Source: Epichloe hybrida (Eukaryota > Ascomycota > Sordariomycetes > Hypocreales > Clavicipitaceae). From it: a DNA stretch of 64,000 nucleotides. The stretch spans positions 347,501 through 411,500 of the forward strand of contig JAFEKR010000027.1 of NCBI GenBank assembly GCA_019022495.1. The letters run 5' to 3'. The position numbers and the translations under genes are program-made. This document shows, piece by piece, positions 10,806 through 21,729 of the stretch. The notes under the pieces are model-generated. The model did not search any database, was not told the origin of the DNA, and saw only the letters and a list, made by a program, of their open reading frames with translations. How positions within the stretch are numbered: the stretch's first letter is position 1; every line of letters begins with the position of its first letter.

Positions 10806-13800
10806 CTACTTGGCGTGCTTCTTGAACGCCAAAAGCTCGGCCAAACTTCCGAGAGGGCATCCGTGCTTCAAGAAGTCATGTGCCAGCAATTCTTCAGCTG
10901 AAGCACGGCTCTTCACATCGACGCAGAGGCAGACGGATAGGAATGCCTTGAGTTCCTTGCTGAGCTTTTCGGGCTTCTTGAGCCGAGGAGTTCCGTTGGT
11001 GGCAATCAGATAGAGTGCTTTCAGGGGTTCTTCGTTGAGGTACGGGGGTTCGGACTCGATCATTTCGATAGACATGATGCCAAGTGACCAGACGTCGACC
11101 TTGGGACCGTACTCCTTCTGCTTGACAACTTCCGGAGCCATCCAGTACGGCGTTCCCACCATCGTGGCTCGTTTCGATTTCGACGCAGTAAGCTTGGCGC
11201 AGAAACCAAAGTCGGCTGGAACGTGTTAGTTTCGTGCACAGCCTGCAGGCATCAATGGGATGTGCTCACTGATCTTGACATTTCCCCGTGCGTCGAGGAG
11301 CACATTGTCACTCTTGATGTCTCTGTGAATAATATCTTGAGAGTGAAGGTGCTGCAATCCGCGGCAGGTCTAGTGAGAGAAGAGATAAAAACCTCTGGTT
11401 AGTCCATGTAATTGAGTATCGAATGGAAGTGACATCGATCAAGTTACCTCGTTGCAAATAGTCGAGATCTGCTCTTCAGAAATAGACGGATTGTTGTCAA
11501 TGACATCGGTAAGTGCGCCACCCTCCATATATTCCATCACAACCCAAAGTTCTTGGTTGTTGTTTCTCAGAAAGGCATCGACAAAGTTGACAATGTTTCT
11601 ATGCTTGCTGTCCTTCATGACCATGATTTCGTTCACAATCAACTCCTTCCTTGGCTGGTGAGCAAGGTCCATTTGCTTGATGGCGACATGCGCCCGCGCG
11701 CCTTGCTGTCGAAGAATCTCTCGCGCAATACCCTGGGCAGTCTCCTTAACCTTGGCAACGTAAACAGATCCAGAGGCACCTTGGCCAATCTTCTTCTGCT
11801 TGGAGTAGGACAGATTTGGGTCGTCTTTGGATACGGCCTGCTTGAGCTTCGCCATAACATCATTCTCCGACATTGTGGACATGCGAACATCCTGCTTGCG
11901 CTCTGATGGGGCTGGTTTTGCAGTGAGAGCAGCTTCAGCGGCCTTGACGCCGTCTGCTTGCTGTTGGGCTTGGCTGGGTTTGGGAGCAACATTTAGAGGT
12001 TTAACAGGTGCCGGAAGACGAGATACAGCCTGTGCGGGTTGAACCTGTCTCGGCTGCGGCGTCTGTGTCCCGTTTGGATTTCTCGGCGCCGAAGTCCCGT
12101 CGTTTCGCGGCATTCGCGGTGCCTGGCTCGCAGGGTCACGGTAGGCGCTGGAGCTTGATTGAGATCCTGGGGGGAGACGTGATGAAGAATTCGACGACGG
12201 AGGAGCAGGCGCTGCCCTCTGAGCGCGCAAGCCATTAGCTGGGCTGCCAGACGAGTTTGGCGCGGGCGGCGCAGCTCTCGAGGGATTGTAGCGATCACCA
12301 GATGGCGAGGATCCAGAGTTACCGCTATAGCCACCACCAATCTCTTGCTGAGCCAAGGGCAGCTTGTTCTTGGGTAGGGATGCATTGTAGGCCTCCATCT
12401 CTCTCCGTTCTCGCTCTTCTGCTTCACGCTGTCGTTGCGCGTCCATCTGCTTTCTTCGTTGTTCCTCTCTGAGAGCATCTTGTGATACGTAGTTGGGTGT
12501 TGTATTCTGCATCTGCTGGCGCTGCTGCTGCTCTCCTGGCGTAGGCCGCCTTGACGTGCCGCTGCTCGATTGCGGCGGTGTGCCGCTGTGGTTGCGCTGA
12601 GTAGGGGTGGGAGGAGCTGGACGAGGAGGCGCGATCGAATTCCCAGCACCGAGCTGTTTGTGCTGCATGCCTCCTGGAGGTGTTGGTGTCATGCTAGAAT
12701 ACTGATTTGGGTTTTCGGCTCTCTTGGCAAGATCAGTGTAGAAGTCGAGGACCTCAAACACAGCCTGAGGATTACGCTCATAGTCCTCTTTGGTGATTGC
12801 CGATGAATTGAGTAGCTTAGACCACTCGGGTGGCAAGCCCACAAACTCGCCAGTTTGGGGATCGAAACCGACGTGCACAGCATGGGAAAAGTTGGTCGGG
12901 TTGCTCACGCCTCCCATGCCTGGACAAGCACCATAAATGAAGTCGATCCATTCATATAGGTCGTCGTCACTCTTGACCTTAATCTGGAGTGTCTTGGTTT
13001 GACCGTCATCGTCTCCAGGGCTGTTTGAGGAACCGTCGGGCTTTCTCTTGACCTCGAAGATGGTACCTGCGGATTCTACTCTGCCAACATTGACGACGTC
13101 CTTCAAGTATAGAGTGTACGATACCTTACCGCCTTCCGTTTTGTGAAAGTCCAGAGATTCCTTTCGAAGAATCAAATACTTTTGCTTCCAAGGCTGAATG
13201 AAGTTCTTGCTCTCCTTGACTGATGCCCAACCCTCTTTCTTGACAGCAACCCCTCCCATGCCGTCCATGTTGTTCGACTGTTGGCGGGCAATCGGTAGGG
13301 AAATTGTAGAGCCCGTGTAAGTGGAAGTAGCAGTACTTCGAATGGGGGAAATCGCCATATTGGCCATGTTTCCTGGTAAATTGGTGCTCGGCGTCAGGTT
13401 GAGTCGCGGTCTGTCAGAGGGAGGTTTGGGAGCCGGTCCAGGGTTCATGAACTGGCCGGCAGAGTAGACGCTGAGATGTTGTTAGTCCAAGGGTTCCCAA
13501 ATATGGGTTTGTTTCAGTAGCATTTGTGCCATGACTGGTCTTGAAGGAAAGCTCAGAGAGACGCAAAAGTCGAATCTGAGGCTCCAACTCCCCAAAGAAG
13601 AGCCGTAGCCCATCTAGGACAACGGCGACGACGGTCTAGCTGATACTTGGCTACCCATTGAACCACAGCAGCCAGTCGTCGTAAAAACCGAGACCCCTGA
13701 TACGATGCTCGGCAGACCAGACATCGGCATAATGTGTCACTCCGCAATGGGATCGCTCGCATAGTTCTAGGGAAGCCGAGGGGCAAGAAATGCATCAAAC

Positions 13801-13818
13801 ATACCCATTTTGCGCCAT
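10806..13818 (-). CDS. cla4: PAK-family protein kinase Cla4 (PH, CRIB, kinase)
   Basis: Read as complement(10806-11215, 11270-11369, 11448-13470, 13805-13818), 848 aa; all junctions are GT-AG and in frame. Exon 1 is only 14 nt (ATG GCG CAA AAT GG) before donor GTATGT; the 334-nt intron has branch site CTAAC and acceptor CTCAG, giving an N-terminus [20 protein letters not shown] domain lies at about 80-185 ([27 protein letters not shown] begins it, quoted in parts: [18 protein letters not shown]). A CRIB/PBD follows at about 193-215 ([21 protein letters not shown]). The linker is Pro/Ser/Gln-rich. The kinase domain runs from about 557 to 830: [12 protein letters not shown] loop, VAIKQMD lysine, HRDIKSDN catalytic loop (exon 11270-11369), TDFGFC, and [13 protein letters not shown] before CRIB separates Cla4 from Ste20. 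Known role of the family: an effector of Cdc42/Rac in polarity, septation and septin assembly. Confidence 0.95.
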
Positions 13819-14825
13819 CTTGGAGGCAATGAAAACGGACAACGTTGAGCTGAAAAATCCTGATATCGCAGGTATTATTCGTTTCGAAAGCTGGAAGCCC
13901 TTGTGCCTGAGATCCTGTTGTATCGATGACGAGACAAAAAAAAAAGAAAAAAAGGGAATTGCGGTGACCCAAGTACGCTGTAAACCCCCAAGGCACGTTT
14001 ATCTGCGCTAGGTGCTCGGCGCAGAGGTATCAAAAGATGATTGGGACAGAAACGAGGTTGGAAAGGAAACAATATGAGCTCGAGCGCCCTCGGTCTATCC
14101 AGGAATGACGGGCCTTGACGCTGTGATCCAGGCGAAAGCGAAAGAGGGGCGGCGGCGCAAGGACCTGGGGGGGTTTTGGTTATGTCTGGCAAAGGAGCAG
14201 CGGTCAAGTGACCAACAGAGTTGGAGAGGCAATATTCGAATGTCGGCCAAAACCGGGGCACTTTTTCACGAACAGCAAAGCAGGAAAAAAACAGAAGATG
14301 CCAATGGTTGTTGGGACGCGAAACAGGACGGCTTCGAGGCGGTGCAACCGTCAAAGATGGAACAAGTTGCTTGAACCAAGAAAGGTCGGAGGAGGAGGAG
14401 GAGGAGGAGGCGGCGGCGGAGGGAGGGGGCTAATAGCAGCAAGAAGGGGTGGGGGGCGGCGACAACGACGTCGGAAATGGAGATGGCCATTGAGCACTTG
14501 CGAGCACGGCCAACACATCCATCCATCCACATCGAACACTAATTAGTAAAGGTTATTGTTCTCCTGTTAGCTCGGGTCAAACAACTCCGTATCGCGAGAG
14601 AGCTCCGTGCTTGTCCGACTAACAAAGGTACAAAGCGCCCCAGTCGGCGACAAACGTTGCACGTTGATCCGTCAGATTCAGATGGCGGCGTTTCACAGCT
14701 CGTCAGTTTGGGCAGCCAACAACAGTGCAGAAGCGCACAAGAGCCAGCGCCAGCCAGCGCCAGCCAGCCTGAAAGACCAGGCCTGAGCAGGTCAAACAGT
14801 CTGGCGTCAGGCCAAGGCACGACCA
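13819..14825. other. Upstream region of cla4 up to the tandem array
   Basis: No gene seen. It contains the presumed cla4 promoter and 5' UTR on the minus strand. A trinucleotide run (GGA)n then (CGG)n lies at about 14390-14427, and a 10-bp-type repeat CAGCCAGCGC at about 14748-14768. Composition is still like the gene-bearing arm, so the AT-rich domain begins only after the tandem array. Confidence 0.55.
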
Positions 14826-15545
14826 TCTGACTGTCAGAAGGTCTGCTAAAGGGGTCTCTGCCGTTGATAAGACCTCTTATTACGGATTGATTGATCTGCT
14901 AATTGACGAGACCTCCGACCGTTGAAGACCTCTCTGACTGATGATTTCCCTGACTTTTGAAGGGGAATCTAATGTTAGAAGGTCTGCTGAAGGGGTCCCT
15001 GCCGATTAAAAAGGTCCCTTTTCATTAGATCAATCGATCAGACCGTCTGATGAGACCTCCGACCGTTGAAGACCTTTCTGACTGATGATTTCTCTGACGA
15101 TTGAAGAGGAATCTGACTGTCAGAAGGTCTGCTGAAGGGGTCTCTGCCGTTGATAAGACCTCTTATTACGGATTGATTGATCTGCTGATTGACGAGGCCT
15201 CCGACCGTTGAAGACCTCTCTGACTAACGATTCCTCTGACGATTGACGAGGAATCTGATGTACAGAGGGTCCTCTGAAGAGGTCTCTGATGATTGAAAGG
15301 GTCCCTTATCATCAGATCAATCAATCAGACTGTCTGATGAGACCTCCGACTGTTGAAGACCTCTCTGACTGATGATTTCTCTGACGATTGACGAGGAATC
15401 TGATGTACAGAGGGTCCTCTGAAGAGGTCTCTGACCGATTGAAAGGGTCCCTTTTCATCAGATTAATTGATCTATCGTCTGACAAGGTCCCTAACTATTA
15501 GAAGGGTCTTCTATTACGGATTAATTGATGACCCCTTTGATTGAT
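14826..15545. repeat. ~143-bp tandem array, five degenerate units, at the heterochromatin border
   Basis: Units start near 14826, 14968, 15112, 15254 and 15399 (spacings 142, 144, 142, 145). Each shares blocks such as AGACCTCCGACCGTTGAAGA, CTCTCTGACTGATGATT and GAGGAATCTGA. Two variants occur in the middle of the unit: type 1 (units 1 and 3) carries ATTACGGATTGATTGATCTG; type 2 (units 2, 4 and 5) carries a CATCAGATCAATCAATCAGAC-like block. The order 1-2-1-2-2 suggests duplication as a dimer. The array sits exactly between normal-composition DNA and the RIP-like block. I do not recognise the family. Confidence 0.85.
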
Positions 15546-17010
15546 TGATAGATAGGAAAGGAGGGGGCTGAAAATCACGAATTTTTTTTTATCTTATGAT
15601 TTTATTACTTATTTTCCTTTTTATTAGTTTTTTTTTGGTTACTGTTTTCCCTTTCCTAGGGACTAGGAAGGGAAAACAGTTAGGGAGGTGTTGTGTGGCT
15701 AGGAATATGACCCCTAGAGACCTCTCTCACAAGACCTCTAGCCCCTTCAACCTCGGATCTATCGGATTGTCGGATCAATTCAACCACATTGGATCCGGCC
15801 TAGCCCCTGACCCCCTAGCTAGATAAAAACCCTAGATTCCCTCCCTTTTGATAGAAAATTAACTCTCCCTTCGTTGCCTTTGGCTTAGATTGTTCAAATC
15901 GAGATTTTACCTATGTTTTCCTAAGATAAATATAAGCTTATTTGAGATTATTTGAGATTATCTAGCTGCCTAGCTAGGTAGCTTTTCCTAGCTTCAATCC
16001 TCGCGATGGATCGCAAATATCGCAGACCTAGATCCCGATATCTAGGTTCAATTGCTAATATCATTGAATTCGTCAATACTGTCAATTTCGTCATTTTCGT
16101 TATCTTCGTTAGCATCATTATCATTATCGTCAGATCCCTCTTTTCCGTTGTTTTAGGGTGGTTGTTTTGCCCCGACAAAATAGCTATTTGTGTATTATAG
16201 CTTATAGAGTCCTTAAGTAGTATAAGGGTTTAGTCTTAGAACTTATCCTAGTTATCCTTAGGATAATCCTAACTATTAGCTAGTTATTCTTTAATATATT
16301 AGTTCTATCTAGCCTAATAGTTTATATATATATAGTTAAGTATAAAGAGAATCTTTTAGTTATCCTAGTAATACTTTTTCTTTACCCCCTTAAAGGTATA
16401 GTTAAGGTTATTAAGCTATATCTTATACTTCTATAAGTTTATAAGGTATTAGAGTTCTATAATATTTTAAACCTTAACTTCTTAGCTACTAAGGCTTAAG
16501 GATAAACTATTCTTTTAGCCCCTTTTTACTAGTTTTTTATAAGATTATATTAAGTTAGTAAGCTCCTTTTCTTAATCCTATAATTCCTTAAGTTACTTAA
16601 GCTAGGTAATTTACTCCCTAACTACTATCTCTTTTACTACTATAGTAAAGGGTATAGCTTTAGATAAGGTTATAAAATATAGTATATCCCTAGCTATAGT
16701 ATTACTATTATCTAGCTAATCCTAAGTAATATATAGTATAGTTCTAGTAGATTAGGTTATTCTTCCCTTTATATTACTCTTAGGTAGCTAGTAAAAGAAG
16801 CTTTAGAATTATAAGAATAAAGAAATAGCTAGGTAAGAGGTATAGGGGTGTTTATATATTAACTAAAGCTTACTAGGTCTAAGTGTGTTATATATATAAG
16901 TTACTAACTTATAGGTAGTAACTTGCTAGTATTACGTAGACCTAGCCCTAGGGCGTAGTGCACCTACCTAGTAGTGCGCTAGCGCGCTAGTGTTATAAGT
17001 AGGGCCTTAT
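15546..17010. other. AT-rich region of unassigned origin
   Basis: Composition falls steeply to A/T within this stretch. It includes an inverted repeat (15641-15680), a TATA-like GATAAAAACCC at about 15822, and short hexamer runs related to TTCGTC near 16065-16130. One 64-codon plus-strand frame at 16006-16200 is made largely of these repeats and is not credible as a gene. From about 16200 the DNA is TpA-rich like the transposon block. No similarity to families A, B or C was found by eye before about 17010. Confidence 0.5.
15641..15680. repeat. Near-perfect inverted repeat (hairpin)
   Basis: Left arm ACTGTTTTCCCTTTCCTAG (15641-15659) and right arm CTAGGAAGGGAAAACAGT (15663-15680) pair with a single unpaired T and a 3-nt loop. 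It stands just inside the AT-rich domain, next to the tandem array. It could be a hairpin or the terminus of a fold-back element. No partner was found. Confidence 0.7.
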
Positions 17011-20000
17011 ATATATAGAAGCTAAAGATAATAATAATATAGAGAAGCTACTATTAATAGCATACCTAAGCATTATATAATTTTTCTGCTCTAGATTATA
17101 GACTAACTATAACGCTGCTAATATTAATATCCTTATAACCCTAAATAATTAAGCCTTCTAATATATATTCCTTAGGTAGGAGCTTTATAAGCTATAAGAG
17201 TGTGATAAAGGCTTAATTTGCTATATTTCTAAAGAACACTATTCTAAAGAGGTCTTTAAAGGGATTATGCCTAATACTAGCGCTATAGGAAAGTTAACTA
17301 TAGGAGAGGCATAAGTAAAGGCTTTATTAAGATTAATACCTTTATTAAAGGTAACCCCTTATAAACCCTAAATTATTATATTTAGCGCTGGATTAGTAGT
17401 TATAAGAGGAATTCTTTATATGCCTACAGAACTTAGAGAGCTTAAATTCTATATCCTTAATATAGCTACCCCCTTCCTCTTCTTAATTACTAATATAAAT
17501 AAGATATAAGTTAAGATTAATAACCTTACTAATATACTTATCTAAGGTAATAAGACTATACCTATTATATAATAATAAGGCTATCCTTAGTGGTTACTAA
17601 AGGCAAGAGAAATAGTTACCTTCTACCTTTTAGAAGGAGATATCTATTAATTATATTATTAACTTAGTTACCCTTTTGTTTAATAACTTATAAAGATCCT
17701 TTACTAAGCTAGTTATAAAGTTAAACGCTAGGTAATTAAGGAATTAACTAAAGTTTACTACTATTACTAAATACATAGAAAGGCCCCTAGTTAATTCAAG
17801 TTTATAATTAAAGATAACTACGAATTTAACTATAAGATTATTATTAATATTATATAGATTGATAGCTAACTAGTACTTTACATTATTAATTTAGCAATAT
17901 CGTTCTAGGTAGCCTAATTCCTTAATCTAAGGAAGTAAAAAGCTTAAGATATCTAGGATACTATCCGTAAATATTAGATTAATACTTATCTTGGACCTCT
18001 AGAATAGATTATATATAACACTAGTAATAACTTTGCTTTTGCTAAGTTTAAGCACTATACTTAACTAATGTTAATTAAGACTAATAAGATACTAATTAAA
18101 GCCTATAATAGTATTAGAAAGGTTAAGAGATATTACAGACCTCTACGCTAAGCTTATAATATTATTATAGACTTAATTAGGATAGAACTCACACTAGAGT
18201 AATGTCTTTAAATAGCTATTAAAGTAATTAATAACTTTATAAGCCTAAATAGTATTATCCTAACCCTACTAGTCTTTAAAGGCTACCTATAAATAATAGA
18301 TAAGTTACTACTAAGCATCTTTATTATTTAATATACTAAAGTAATTTATAAAGCTACTAATAAAGTCCGCTACTATTTAGCTTTATAGCAGGTTTATAAT
18401 GCCCTTAAAGTCTAGAATAGCCCTAATATAACACCTATATATTAGCTACCCCTATAGGCTAATATATATATATAGAGAGAGAAAGGTAGCTAGCATAGCC
18501 CTTATAAGCTGCTTACTACTAATAAAGAGACTTATATAGTTAATATACCCTATAGCCTAGTAAAGTTCCGCTCTATAGTAGTAAAGCCTTACTATAAAGA
18601 CTTATATATTATAGAGAGACTAGAGTAGTAAGAGATAGAGCCTAATAATATAGAGGAAGAAGTAACTATATAACTAACTACTACTACTAAAAGAGATCCC
18701 CTAATAGAAGAAGGTAAAGAGCTATAGGCACTAGCTAAGAGAAGATAAAGAAAACTAAGAAAGGCCCTTATAGTCTAATTTATAAGTATAAAAGAGTCTA
18801 AAGAAAAGGCTTATAAAGCCTATAAGGCCCTAAAGGGAAGCTATTAAGTTAAAGACTTACTACCTTACCCTAAAGGAATAAAAGTAAGGAAAAGAAAACC
18901 TTATAGCCCTAAGAAGAATATTAGCTTAATTTAGCTCTATATACTTATAAATAAAGATTAGGAGAAGGCCTTTATTTAAGAAGCTATAGCTAGAGGGATG
19001 CTAAATATAGTATTCCTTATAGTAAAGGAAGAGGCTAATTAAAACCTTACTCTTTAACTCCGCTAAGAAGGGAAGATTATAACCCTAGGAAAACCCTTTA
19101 AGTAATCTAATTAAGCTAAGATTAACGCTTTATAAGCTTATAATATGTTTAAATTTATTAAGTATAACCTAGTAAAGCATAGAGGTTATAGAATCTTTAA
19201 TTCTTATATAGTTAGAGAGATTAAAGGTAAAGGAATAGACTTACTATATAAGAAATCCTGCCTTATTATACAAGGCTATAATAATAAAGGAAAGGAATTT
19301 ATCCTAACATAATCGCTAATAATTCAATAAGCAAGCTAATGACTTATTATAGCTATTGCTTTATTATTAAGAAAAAGAGGTATTTACCTTTAGATTTGCA
19401 ATATTACATAAGCCTACACTTAATTACATATGGTGCTAATAAGGCTAATTATTATAAGATTACTAAAGCAAATTACATATCTCTTTCTAGAAAGGACTAT
19501 AATTAAATTAATTAGACCTCTTTACGGGATTATAGAGGCTAGAACTTACTAGTAGGTAATGTACTTCTATTACCACAGGGATAACCTTAATATAATAACC
19601 TTAACCTATAATCCCTGCTTATTAATCATAGCCCTAAATAATAAGAATCTCTTTAGTATTATTAGAATATAAACTAATAATATATTAGGCCTAAGTAATA
19701 ATAACTTCTTTTAAAAAGAAGAGAAAGAGCTCTAGAAGGCTAATTTTATAGCTAAAGAAAAGTAATAATTAACCGCTAAGAATCCCCTTATCTTTAATGG
19801 TTACATCTTAACCTAGAACACTAATAACTTGCTAATATTAACCTAGAAAGGCTAGAGTTAGAAGATTAAGGAAGTTAATCCTTAATCCCTAATAGTAAAG
19901 CAAGACTACGTGGAATAATAAACCTAAGGAAGCTATATTATAACTATATATTAACTAGAAGCTTCCTATAACCTATTAATTATAGCTTAACACTAAGAAC

Positions 20001-21086
20001 CCTCTAGGGAAGATATTACACGCCTTAATAAACGCCTTAAGTAGTAGATTAAGAATTAATAATATAGACTATAATATATTCCTTTAGTTCTTAAGGAGGC
20101 AAAGCTTTTTGTGTTTATAAATGGATTACTTGCTAATAACAAGGATCTGAGCTTATAGATCGGATACGTGATTATAATTAGCAACAAGATAATATAAGAT
20201 AATAATACCTTTATTATAAAAGGTAATATTATTACATATAGCTTAATAAAGAGTAAGAGAGTCACTTATAGCATGCTTACCTCTGAGTTATATAGTATAG
20301 TTCAAGGCGTAGATATTACCTACGCGATTTCCATGACTTTATATTAGATTACGGATTAATTAAAGATGCCTTAAATTCCTATAATTCTCTATACTAATTC
20401 CTTTTTATTCTATAAATATCTTATGAAGCTAGGAACCATAAAGGAGAAGAGACTAATAATTAATATTATAGCTCTTTGTTAATTATATAAGAGGCACGAG
20501 ATTTACAAAGTTAGGTGGATTAACAGTAATGATAATCTGGCAGATATGATAACAAAAGCATTGCTAAATTTATTACTTTTCTTTTTAATTAATTTAAATG
20601 AATTAATAATTTATATTAAAGAATAAGTAAAGAGACCTGCGATATTAGGAGATAGGAGCTTGGGTAAGGACTAATAAATTAATTTAATTAACTAATACTA
20701 TAATAGCTAATCAGAGCAGTAGATTCCTATTAAGGGATTTACTTATGTACACTTTCCTTTAATCTGCTTTTTATTATGTTTTTAAGCTCTTTAGCCACAA
20801 AGGAAAAAGAGAGACTACTAGTGTTAATTCCTTTAAATCTTTATTAGTTTAATTATAGCTAAAGACTAGACTAAATTGTAAGTCTAGCGTAATACATAAA
20901 ATGCAATTAGCTGCATTAATTCGCCACCCCCTCTTTTACCTTATATACGGGTTTCGCTTACTTTCCTAGCATCTAGACTTTCCCTCTCTTCTCTCTCTTC
21001 CTTCCTAGCTAATTTAATTAACTATCATCGACTTCAATCATACGGGATTACCCTTATACCTGCGCAGGACCTTGGTGTAACTAACA
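17010..21086 (+). mobile_element. Copy A1: 5'-truncated, RIP-degraded Ty1/copia-type retrotransposon
   Basis: Homologous by eye to copy A3 from about 39020 onward. It keeps protease, integrase, reverse transcriptase and RNase H remnants in order on the plus strand, but nearly every frame is broken by TAA/TAG. The RT region is near 19090-19700 (frame fragments such as KYNLVKHRGYRIFNSYIV can still be followed) and RNase H near 20290-20570. The 3' LTR is 20822-21086. The 5' LTR and gag are missing: similarity to A3 stops at about 17010. Order PR-IN-RT-RH places it in the Copia/Ty1 superfamily. It directly abuts the interior of B1, so a deletion probably joined them. Confidence 0.8.
20822..21086 (+). 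repeat. Family-A LTR (3' LTR of copy A1)
   Basis: Begins TGTTAATTCC and ends TAACTAACA, matching the other family-A LTRs at 36495-36752 and 49247-49501 and the inverted ones at 36158-36416 and 50209-50466. A TATATACGG stretch near 20942-20950 may be the LTR TATA region. Confidence 0.85.
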
Positions 21087-21401
21087 ATAACACTATAAGA
21101 AAAGAGTAGGGAAAAGGGGTGTAATAAAAGATAATATTTAATTTATAAGCCTATATAAGAATAAGTAAGCCTAATCTTAACACCTTTAATCTTGTTAGAT
21201 TAATATAAGAGCTATAATTACATAACCTATCCTTCTATCCTAATAGTTGCTTTATTACTTATAATAAACCTCTTAAATGCCTTATTTAGTAATACCTTTG
21301 TAAAGGCATTAGCAAGGTTATTATTCCTATTAATCTATCTAATCTCGCAAATCTCTTATTGCTTATATAATTAATAAAGGGCTATAATATTAATTATAAG
21401 G

Positions 21402-21729
21402 CGCTTCTCTTTTATAGTACTAAGCTTAATAAGGCATTTATATAGAGAGTATAAATTAGTATAAATAATAATAGGAATTATAGAAAGGTTTAATCTATAA
21501 GTAATTAATCTAAGTATTATCAAGATTACATAAGCTATATTAGCACTAGTAACTATATTATAGATCGCTTCTCTTTTATAGTACTAAGCTTAATAAGGCA
21601 TTTATATAGAGAGTATAAATTAGTATAAATAATAATAGGAATTATAGAAAGGTTTAATCTATAAGTAATTAATCTAAGTATTATCAAGATTACATAAGCT
21701 ATATTAGCACTAGTAACTATATTATAGAT
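21402..21729. repeat. Perfect 164-bp tandem duplication inside B1
   Basis: Bases 21402-21565 and 21566-21729 read identically (both begin CGCTTCTCTTTTATAG and end ATTATAGAT). The same region in B2, starting at about 43290, is single-copy. The absence of differences between units, in DNA otherwise full of transitions, suggests duplication after RIP or an assembly artefact. Confidence 0.9.

Noticed and set aside
16006..16200. 64-codon plus-strand ORF in the AT-rich border region
   Set aside because: It consists largely of TTCGTC/TTCGTT-type repeats encoding Phe/Ile/Val runs and lies in decayed DNA. There is no sign of selection.
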